A stretch of DNA of 64,000 bases, taken from assembly GCA_020633205.1 (NCBI GenBank), contig JACKEB010000012.1:372001-436000 (forward strand), in the 5' to 3' direction. Below the pieces are notes generated by a model that ran no database searches, was not told the DNA's origin, and worked only from the letters and a program-made list of their open reading frames with translations. Source of the stretch: Polyangiaceae bacterium. GTDB lineage: Bacteria > Myxococcota_A > Polyangia > Polyangiales > Polyangiaceae. A program made the translations under genes and the position numbers. Every line of letters starts with the position of its first letter. Positions within the stretch are counted from its first letter, which is position 1. Shown here piece after piece: positions 56,876-64,000 of the stretch.

Positions 56876-59800
56876 ATGGCTGACAAAGCGAAGCCTCCTG
56901 CCGGTGACGGCTCCGTGCCGCGTCCACCGCGGCCGGACGAATCCGACGACACCAGTCTCCTCGAGCCGATGGAGGTCGAGCCGGACCAGGCCAGACCGCC
57001 CAAGTCGGTTCGGCCACCGCCTCCTCCGCGCAAGACGTCTGGAACGGTGCCCGCGGTTCGGCCGCCGCCACCACCCCGTGGCTCGCGCGCGCCGGCCTCG
57101 GTTCGGCCACCGCCGCCCCCAAGGCGCGGGGATGATGAATCTCCGCGGGGAAAAGAAACTGGCAGCAACCCTCGGGCTTCTAGCAACCCAGTTGAGGTGA
57201 AGCGCGATAGTGATCCACGAGCCTCGGGTTCGCCGCCCGAGCCTCCGCGCAAGAGCGACCCCAAGGCGAGCGCTCCGGAGCGCACCAGCGATCCCGGTAA
57301 GCGTCCCTCGGATCCCAAAGCTGCTCCCCCGCGACCGGTGGAACCCAAGGTCTCGGACTCCGGCGTCAAGGACCGAGCGAGCGCCGCTTCTGGAACCTTG
57401 CTCGGCGTCCCTGCGCCGACCTATCCATTGGCGCCTGGGATTGCCAAGGTAAACCGCATCAGCGATCCGGGTCGCCTGTCTCCCGCGCCCGCTGCGAGCG
57501 GGACCGCAAAGACACTGCTCTCCGGCACGCCTGGGGAAGCGCCCGTACTCGCGACGGGTGATCGCGCCTCCACTGCCGACGCGACGCAGGCTGACCCGCT
57601 TGCCGCGTGGAAACGCCGCATGGGGCAGGAGGTGAAGGGACTGGAGGAGCTGATCCGAGACGAGCGGGACGCGCGTCGCCGTGGTCGCTTGCATTATGAA
57701 GCAGCGAGGCTCTACGAGTTCCCCCTAGCTGATCTCAAGAAGGCGGAGCACCACTATCGGTCTGCCGTCGATTTGGCTCCCGAGCTGACCGCGGCCCTGG
57801 CCGGCGCGCGTCGCCTGCTGATTGCACTCGGAAAGCACAAGGAAGCGCTCGCACTCTTCGACGCGGAGGCCAAGGTCACCGCATCGACCGAGCGCAAAGT
57901 GCAGATCTGGTACGAGAAGGGTCGGCTGTACGAGGACCAACTCAAGCTGCGCTCCGAAGCCCGCGCGGCCTACCAGCGCGCCCTCGAGCTGGACAAGCAG
58001 AACACCACCGTGCTGCGCGCTCTGGAGCGCTTGGCCGCCCTGGAGAACGACTGGCCGGGGCTCGACAAGGCCCTGGAACAGCTGTCGCTGGCTTTTGCTA
58101 GCGACGCCAAGGCTCGAGCCGCGACCCTGGAGGCGCGGGCGCGCCTGCTCGATGCCCACCGCGATCAATCAGGGGACAGCATCGAGCTTTACGGCGAGGC
58201 GCTGGAGGCTGAGCCGCGCTCTGCCTCGGCCCTGGTGGCGTTGAAGCGCCTGTTGCATCGCCAAGGGCGCTGGCGTGAGCTGACCGCTGCTCTCGGGCGC
58301 GAGGCACAGACGTCGACTGACCCCCGCGTCCGTGCCATGGCTTGGTACCGTGCGGCATCGCTCGAACGGGATCGCCTGGCAGATGCGGACAAAGCCATCG
58401 CGGATCTCGAGCGGGCGAGCCATGAGTCACCTGACGACGTCATGATCCTCGAGCAGCTCGCCAAGGCCTACGATCTGTCCGGCAAGCACGCGGAGCGTGT
58501 CGGCGTGCTCGAGCGCCTGGTGACGCATACGAAAGACGCCGCGAGTCGCGTGTTGTTGTTGCACCGGCTTGGGCAGCTGGTCGAGGAGCGGCTCAACGAC
58601 GATGCCGCAGCTCAGGTTTGGTACAAGCGAGCCCTCGAGGTGGACGCAACTCACGCGCCGACTCTGGCCGCGCTCGGCTCTTCCTACACGCGGCGTAAGG
58701 AGTGGGAAGCACTCATCGCGATGCATCTCGCCGAGGCGGAGGCCACGAAGGACACCCCGCGGAAAGCACAAGCGCATGCTCGCGTGGCGGACGTCTTCGA
58801 GGTGCAGCGTTCGAACCATGCCGAGGCGGAGAAGCACTACGGCCGCGCGTTGTCCCTGGACCCGAAGCACCCGGGCGCCTTCAAGGCGCTCACCCGGCTC
58901 TTCGCCCAGTCGGGCAAGCACCGGGAGTTGCTCGAGCTCTACGAGCGCGGCGTCGAGAGCACCGAGGACGCTGACACCAAGATCGAGTACCTGTTTCGTA
59001 TCGGGCGCCTCCACGAGGACGAGCTCGAGTCTCCCGGTCACGCGGTAGCCACGTACAAGCGCATTCTGGAGATCGACGGAAAGCACCTCGGCGCCATCCA
59101 CGCTTGGCAGCGCGCGGCCGAACGCGCAGGACGTTGGAAGGAGCTGGTTGGGGGCCTCGAGGCAGAGGCCGAGCGCACGACGGACAAGGCGCAGGTCGTG
59201 CCGCTTCTGCATCGCGCTGGTGAGGTCATGGAGCACCACGTTCGCGACGACGAGGCGGCGCTAGAACGTTACCGCAAGGTACTCGAGAAGGACCGCTGCT
59301 TCGTACCCAACCTCGCGAGCCTTGGTCGCGTCTACTTCCGCCTCGGCCGCTGGGAGGACTTGGTCAAGACTTACGAGCTCGAGCTAGCCATCCTGCCGAA
59401 GGGCAGCGAGTCAGCGGCGCTGCTACACAAGATCGGTGAAATCACCGAGGAGCGCATCGGGAGCGAGACCGGAGCCATCAAGTACTACCGCCAAGCGATC
59501 GAGCACGATGCCTTCTACACGCCTGCGCTCCAGGCGCTGGGACGCAAGTACGCTGAGCGTGGAGAGTGGTCCGAGTACGTGAAGCTCTTGGAACTCGAGC
59601 TGACGGCCTGCAAAGAAGACGAGCCGAAGGCGCGCATTGCGCTGGCGGTGGGCGAGGTGCATGAAAATCGTCTGAGCCAGCCTGACCGAGCCCTGGCAGC
59701 GTACGAGACGGCCATCACGGCCGTCCCCGACTTCAGGCCCGCGCTCGATGGACGCGTGCGTATCCTCGCGGCACAGAATCAGCACAAGCGGCTAGTCGAC

Positions 59801-62521
59801 GAGCTCGAACGCCAGGCGGCAGAGACGCGAGATCCACTCTTGGCCGTTGGCGCGCTCACGGCTGCCGGAGAGATCCTGCGAGACGACCTGAACGAGCCAA
59901 TTCGGGCAGCGAAGTGCTTCGAAGGCGCCATCGAGCGCGATCCGTCGCATCTGCCCGCGCTGCTCTCGCTGTGCGGCCTGTATGAGCGATTGGGCACTTG
60001 GGATCGCTTGGGAGTGACCTACGCCACGCTCTCTCGGGTGCTGAGTCACCCCGGGGCCCGCGTTGCGGCCTTGCGAGATCTTGCGCGCCTCCAAGCGGCC
60101 AAGCAGAGCGGCGGCGATCCCAAACACACGTACATCTCGATCCTCCACGTGGACCCCAAGGACCCGCTGGCGCTCTCCGCGTTGGAGTTCGCGGCGCTCG
60201 AGGACGGCGACCAGTCGCTGTTGACCCAAGTCGACGCCCGCTTGGGTGCGGCCCTTGACGACCCTGGGCTGTCCTCGGCTCACCGCACACGGCTTGGTGA
60301 GTGTCTCGAGCAGGCGGGCGACCAGGCGGCGCTTTCTACCTACCGAACAGCGCTCGAAGCCGATCCAGACAATTACCGTGCGGCTAAGGGCTTCGCGCGG
60401 CTGGCCGATAAGTCTGGAGATCGCGCGCTGCTCCGCGAAGCCGCGGAGTACGAGCTGAACGTCTCACGTGACTTGGATCGCGGCGCGGACCTGTTGGTGC
60501 TCGCCGCGAAGGCCGAGCGCGAGCGCGGCGATCTAGATGCTGCGGCAAAGGACCTGCTGCAAGCGCTCGAGGTTCACCCGGATCACGCTGGGGCGGCTGA
60601 AGGCTTGACTGAGACCTTGCTGCTCCAAGACAAGGTGGACGAACTTTACGACGCTCTGCTTCACGCGGCGAACTCCGCTCGGCTTCAAGCCCGACATGCC
60701 GCGCTTTGGAACGCCATCGCCGACCTCCTCGCGGAGCAGAAGCAAGACTTGCCGGCGGCGCTCGCCGCGCTCAACCGCGTGCTTGGCGATGAGCCAGACA
60801 GCCCCGCGACATTGGTGAAGCTTGCGGAGTTGTACGCGCGTGACGGTCAGTGGGCCGAGACCGTAGACCGCCTGTCGAGGGCGATTCAGATGAAGCCTGA
60901 TGACAAGCTGCTCAGCCGCGCTCAGCTGCTCCACGCGCAGACTCTGTCGGAACATTTGGGCGACGACCAGCGCGCGCTGGGCAGTGTCCTGGCGGTGATC
61001 GATCGAGAGCCCGAGAGCCGAGAGGCGCTGCAGTGCCTGATCGGGATCCAGCGCCGACGTCGAGATCTGGATGCTGCGTATTCGAGCGCAAAGCAGCTGA
61101 TCATGGTGTCGGGTACGAAGCTCGAGCGCGCGGAATCGTATCAGCTCCTTGCGGAACTGGAGGCCGAGCGGGGTCATCCCGACGCGGCTGCCCGTGCGCT
61201 GGCAGACGCGGTGGCGCTGGTGGGCATGAGCGCGGTGCCGGACCTGGAACGTCACGCGCGAGCGCTGGACGGAACCGCGAAGAAGCAAGTGCTCGAGCGC
61301 GAGGCCGAAGCGCTGATCCAATACGCGGCAAACCACCAGCTAAGCTCGGAAGACCGCGTCGCCCTGGAACTCAAGGTCGCCGATGTCTTGGACGAAGGCT
61401 TGGGACAGCGGGATCGCGCATTGGCAGGGCTGCAGAAGGCTGCGGCGGCGTTCCCGGAGGATCGGGGCTTGCGTCACGCATTGGCGCGCCGCTTGCGATC
61501 CGCGGGGCACCACGCTCAGGCCGCCGATGAGCTGAGAAAGCTGCTTACGGTCGACGTGGATGGCGCGGAGTACTGGCGCGAGCTAGCCGAGACGCTGGGC
61601 GCCATGGGGCGCGCTCGTGAGCGAAACCTCGCGCTGGCGCCCCTCGTGGTGCTGGGCGCAGCAAACGATCTCGAGCGGGCCACGCTGGACGCCAATCCGC
61701 CGCGGCCAGCGAGCGCCATCGCCGGTGGGTTCGATTCCGTGGCTTACCGTGGTGTCGACGCGGGCGCGGGCGGGGCACGAGGCGTGGAGCTCTTGTGGCT
61801 GGTGAGTGAAGGCCTCGGGAAGGTGTATACACCTGAGCTTGAGCGCTACGGGTTGAGTTCCCGAGATCGCCTCAGTGCGCGCTCCGGGGATCCGTTGCGC
61901 GTGCTGGCTGACCGTGTGGCCCGAGTTTTCGGAGTGGAGAACTTCGATCTCTACGTGCACCGCGCCCACGCCGGCAGCGTCGAAGTGGAGTTCGGCGATC
62001 CGCCGGCGCTACTCGTCCCTGCTCACGTCACGACACTCGCAGAGAGCCAACAGGTGTTCCTCTTCGCCCGAGCGATGGCGAGCATTCGTCGAGGTGTGCA
62101 CGCCGTGGAGAAGCTGATGCCTCGCCACATCGAAGAGCTGCTCAACGCGACTACGCGCGCCTTCGTCCCCGGATTCGGCGGCGCGGATGCGGAACTCGAC
62201 AACCTCTCACGACGGATTGCCAAGGCCATCTCGCGGCGAACTCGCAAGGCACTCGAGGAGAGCGCGCCGCTCTACTCGGGGGAACCTGTCACGCACGTCG
62301 AGGAGTGGTGCCGCAGGTTGCGGCTGAGTTCCGCGCGCGCCGCACTGGTGGTGGCGGATGATCTGCCGGGTACGATCAATCTCCTGCGACGCACCGAGGG
62401 CGACTTGGCTGGACTGCGCGGCGCCGCGCTGGCGCAGGGCATGGCGCTGATCGACGACCTGATGCGCTTCTGGGTGAGCGAGTCGGCGTTCACGCTGCGA
62501 CGCCACATCGGGATGACTTGA
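56876..62521 (+). CDS. giant TPR protein
   Basis: 1881 residues. Residues 1-240 are disordered, rich in Pro/Ser/Arg (RPPPPPR and SDP repeats). From about 245 to 1580 there are many TPR units of 34-39 residues (YEAARLYEFPLADLKKAEHHY, ELYGEALEAEPRSASAL, ALALYKRILEIDGKHLGAIH-type). The last 300 residues form a separate domain with helical and strand segments (VEVEFGDPPALLVPAHVTTL, GVHAVEKLMPRHIEELLNATTRA, FALRRHIG-like end). No signal peptide or membrane segment. Probably a cytoplasmic scaffold; the partners cannot be inferred. Confidence 0.82.
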   Translation: MADKAKPPAGDGSVPRPPRPDESDDTSLLEPMEVEPDQARPPKSVRPPPPPRKTSGTVPAVRPPPPPRGSRAPASVRPPPPPRRGDDESPRGKETGSNPRASSNPVEVKRDSDPRASGSPPEPPRKSDPKASAPERTSDPGKRPSDPKAAPPRPVEPKVSDSGVKDRASAASGTLLGVPAPTYPLAPGIAKVNRISDPGRLSPAPAASGTAKTLLSGTPGEAPVLATGDRASTADATQADPLAAWKRRMGQEVKGLEELIRDERDARRRGRLHYEAARLYEFPLADLKKAEHHYRSAVDLAPELTAALAGARRLLIALGKHKEALALFDAEAKVTASTERKVQIWYEKGRLYEDQLKLRSEARAAYQRALELDKQNTTVLRALERLAALENDWPGLDKALEQLSLAFASDAKARAATLEARARLLDAHRDQSGDSIELYGEALEAEPRSASALVALKRLLHRQGRWRELTAALGREAQTSTDPRVRAMAWYRAASLERDRLADADKAIADLERASHESPDDVMILEQLAKAYDLSGKHAERVGVLERLVTHTKDAASRVLLLHRLGQLVEERLNDDAAAQVWYKRALEVDATHAPTLAALGSSYTRRKEWEALIAMHLAEAEATKDTPRKAQAHARVADVFEVQRSNHAEAEKHYGRALSLDPKHPGAFKALTRLFAQSGKHRELLELYERGVESTEDADTKIEYLFRIGRLHEDELESPGHAVATYKRILEIDGKHLGAIHAWQRAAERAGRWKELVGGLEAEAERTTDKAQVVPLLHRAGEVMEHHVRDDEAALERYRKVLEKDRCFVPNLASLGRVYFRLGRWEDLVKTYELELAILPKGSESAALLHKIGEITEERIGSETGAIKYYRQAIEHDAFYTPALQALGRKYAERGEWSEYVKLLELELTACKEDEPKARIALAVGEVHENRLSQPDRALAAYETAITAVPDFRPALDGRVRILAAQNQHKRLVDELERQAAETRDPLLAVGALTAAGEILRDDLNEPIRAAKCFEGAIERDPSHLPALLSLCGLYERLGTWDRLGVTYATLSRVLSHPGARVAALRDLARLQAAKQSGGDPKHTYISILHVDPKDPLALSALEFAALEDGDQSLLTQVDARLGAALDDPGLSSAHRTRLGECLEQAGDQAALSTYRTALEADPDNYRAAKGFARLADKSGDRALLREAAEYELNVSRDLDRGADLLVLAAKAERERGDLDAAAKDLLQALEVHPDHAGAAEGLTETLLLQDKVDELYDALLHAANSARLQARHAALWNAIADLLAEQKQDLPAALAALNRVLGDEPDSPATLVKLAELYARDGQWAETVDRLSRAIQMKPDDKLLSRAQLLHAQTLSEHLGDDQRALGSVLAVIDREPESREALQCLIGIQRRRRDLDAAYSSAKQLIMVSGTKLERAESYQLLAELEAERGHPDAAARALADAVALVGMSAVPDLERHARALDGTAKKQVLEREAEALIQYAANHQLSSEDRVALELKVADVLDEGLGQRDRALAGLQKAAAAFPEDRGLRHALARRLRSAGHHAQAADELRKLLTVDVDGAEYWRELAETLGAMGRARERNLALAPLVVLGAANDLERATLDANPPRPASAIAGGFDSVAYRGVDAGAGGARGVELLWLVSEGLGKVYTPELERYGLSSRDRLSARSGDPLRVLADRVARVFGVENFDLYVHRAHAGSVEVEFGDPPALLVPAHVTTLAESQQVFLFARAMASIRRGVHAVEKLMPRHIEELLNATTRAFVPGFGGADAELDNLSRRIAKAISRRTRKALEESAPLYSGEPVTHVEEWCRRLRLSSARAALVVADDLPGTINLLRRTEGDLAGLRGAALAQGMALIDDLMRFWVSESAFTLRRHIGMT

Positions 62522-62556
62522 GGAAGGGCAGGGAGCGCGAGCGCGTAGCACTACGG

Positions 62557-63198
62557 ATGGGACTGTGGCGTGGCTCCGTGTTGTGCGCCACGGCCGCGCT
62601 CGCCGCCTTCGCCTGCGGAAGCTCGGGAGCGAACCAGCTCGCGGCGGAGACGGCGGGCTTGGTGCTGAAGGGAGCGGCGGCATCCACTACGCACAAGAGC
62701 GACCCGCACTTTCGCGCGGAAGGTCCCTACTGTGGGGTCTGGAGAAGCGCCGATCGTGCCTGCCCGACGCTGGTCGAGTGCTCGAAGCTCGGCGGTCAGC
62801 GCCTCGTGACCAACGCGTGCGTGCGCGGGGACCGAATCAAACCGGTCACGACCTGCGTTGCTAGCTCCTATGCGTACGGCGCTAAGCGACGAGCCGAGTC
62901 GCGACCCTGCGCCGGAGGAGAGTTTCCATCCTGCGAGGGGCTCATCGAGCAGTCGTGTACCGAGTATGAGCAGCTCGTGTGCGTTCAAGCGGGCGGAGCA
63001 AAGCGTCTGCTCGAGTGCTGCTATGGGCGCTCCGATTGCGTCTCCAATACGTATTCGCTAGTCGCGTTGCGGCGCGCTCCCTCTCCCCCAGAAAATCCGC
63101 GCGGAGATGAGGAAGAGGCTCAGACGGATGCGTCGGTGCCAGCCGACGCGAGCTCGTCTGAGACGTGGCAGGATGCTGGCGTCGAAGAAGGGCCTTAG
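62557..63198 (+). CDS. Cys-rich lipoprotein
   Basis: 213 residues from ATG 62557, preferred to TTG 62518 because it gives a compact lipoprotein signal (MGLWRGSVLCATAALAAFAC). The mature part has about ten Cys (CGVWRSADRACPTLVECSK, CVRG, CAGGEFPSCEGLIEQSC, CVQAGG, CCYGRSDC) and a Glu/Asp/Ser-rich tail. No known domain. Converges on the last gene with a 4-nt stop overlap. Confidence 0.6.
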   Translation: MGLWRGSVLCATAALAAFACGSSGANQLAAETAGLVLKGAAASTTHKSDPHFRAEGPYCGVWRSADRACPTLVECSKLGGQRLVTNACVRGDRIKPVTTCVASSYAYGAKRRAESRPCAGGEFPSCEGLIEQSCTEYEQLVCVQAGGAKRLLECCYGRSDCVSNTYSLVALRRAPSPPENPRGDEEEAQTDASVPADASSSETWQDAGVEEGP

Positions 63199-64000
63199 TT
63201 GCTCGTGCCGCCGGCCCCGCCGCTCCCCGAACAGGGATTGACGGGCGGCTGGCTCGGGATGAGGCCGCCGAACTTGCCTGGGTAGCCCGTGAGCTGAATG
63301 CCGATGCTCACCGCGTCACAGATCGCGCCGGGGCCTCCAGTGCCCTTGGTCGCGCGGATGTCAGAGCTGTTCTGCAGGAGGTTTTGTACCAGCCCGTACT
63401 CGAGGCTGTTGGGACAGATGTTGATGTAAACGAGCGTGTCCAATACGTCTTGAGCCGCCCATCGACCCGCTAGGATCACATTGCTCAGCGAGCTGCCATC
63501 CGCGCTGATTTGTCCAGTGAGGGTGGCGTCGGTCAGCTTGAGGAAGACCTGGCCTTCGCTGGTTTGGAAAGGGAACGCCGAGCGATCCGGGAGCCGCATC
63601 ACCAAGGTACGACCCGCGACATATGCGTTGTCATTGCCAATGATGGGCGAGTTGACGTCGCCGTTGTTGAACGCGGCGTCGGGTACGTAGAACGTGTCCG
63701 TTCCGTCCCAGTTGGGCATTCCTGGATCCGTGCTTCCGTCCGGAACTCCGTACGCGGTCTCAGCCATCCAGACCTGAACCGCGGGATCGTCGTCCTCGCC
63801 GTTCCAGCCGTCGACGTGCACGACGATCGCGGATTTGCCCTCGTTTTGGTTGTTTTGGGCTGACTGCTGAATGGTGACGTCAGCCGCTTTGAGCAACGGA
63901 ATCACCGTCGATCCGAACGCATTGTCCACGCCCGCGTTGCCGTCCCGAGCGGGCCCACTGGCGTTCTCCGCGAGGCACTCCACCGGGTTGTCCGGAGGTT
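63195..64000 (-). CDS. secreted or surface protein, 5' truncated at the window edge
   Basis: Frame open to the right edge; the GTG at 63983 lies inside the sequence PPDNPVECLAENAS, so the true start is outside. About 268 residues are visible: IVVHVDGWNGEDDDPAVQVWM, TDTFYVPDAAFNNGDVNSPI, GRTLVMRLPDRSAFPF, then a region with two Cys and a Gly/Ser-rich end (CSGSGGAGGTSN). Layout resembles the C-terminal half of myxobacterial lipoproteins of unknown function. Confidence 0.6.
   Translation of the reverse strand, partial: PPDNPVECLAENASGPARDGNAGVDNAFGSTVIPLLKAADVTIQQSAQNNQNEGKSAIVVHVDGWNGEDDDPAVQVWMAETAYGVPDGSTDPGMPNWDGTDTFYVPDAAFNNGDVNSPIIGNDNAYVAGRTLVMRLPDRSAFPFQTSEGQVFLKLTDATLTGQISADGSSLSNVILAGRWAAQDVLDTLVYINICPNSLEYGLVQNLLQNSSDIRATKGTGGPGAICDAVSIGIQLTGYPGKFGGLIPSQPPVNPCSGSGGAGGTSN

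Overview
The window is a GC-rich chromosomal segment of the kind found in Myxococcota, most likely a Polyangia/Sorangiineae-type organism. That assignment is an inference. It rests on several lipoproteins with long Gly-Ser/Gly-Asn linkers, a Ser/Thr kinase ending in PEGA-like repeats, a probable MYXO-CTERM anchor, two DUF2378-like proteins (a family largely restricted to Myxococcales) and very large TPR proteins. I see no rRNA genes, insertion sequences, prophage or CRISPR array. There is one odd tRNA-like gene.

Layout. 0-8.4 kb: a 5'-truncated TMTC-like membrane/TPR protein, a GT-C type membrane glycosyltransferase, a tandem pair of paralogous small membrane proteins, a probably frameshifted small gene, small lipoproteins and a lipoprotein with a possible glycosidase-like fold. 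8.4-14.6 kb: an accessory stretch with an RHH/GNAT toxin-antitoxin pair, an orphan antitoxin, a complete antitoxin/RelE-ParE pair, DUF4288 and possible Imm32-like proteins, an AraC/GyrI regulator and a YghU-type glutathione transferase. A third copy of the same antitoxin family, 5'-truncated, lies at 5.7 kb. 14.7-18.3 kb: small envelope proteins and a Cys-rich lipoprotein. 18.5-25.3 kb: a TetR regulator and a polymorphic-toxin locus. This holds an Rhs protein split by a one-base frameshift with a C-terminal deaminase-like toxin, and, divergently, a leucine-rich-repeat protein coupled to a SUKH (SMI1/KNR4) immunity-like protein. 25.3-28.5 kb: TatD, the tRNA-like gene and a pilin-like/TPR pair. 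28.5-38.1 kb: the PEGA kinase, a phosphodiester-glycosidase-like protein, a DUF2378-like protein and a second TMTC-like protein.

38-41 kb: DUF1328 protein, an Ala-rich basic protein, and a divergent TetR/hydrolase pair sharing a 46-bp dyad that covers both start regions. 41-45 kb: the housekeeping block pyrC-carA-rimO. 45-53 kb: secreted beta-propeller-like proteins, a lipoprotein zinc metalloprotease, and a GMC oxidoreductase with a small partner. 53-56.6 kb: hutU-hutI of histidine catabolism. 56.9-62.5 kb: an 1881-residue TPR protein, followed by a lipoprotein and a 3'-fragment of another gene at the window edge.

Recurring features. Translational coupling by 4-nt ATGA/GTGA overlaps is frequent. 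Several plus-strand genes have a TAnnnT -10-like hexamer 6-7 nt before the start codon, as expected for leaderless transcripts. A 12-nt element, ACCGCGGGGAAA, occurs three times in non-coding DNA. All start choices, promoters and operators come from reading the sequence only.
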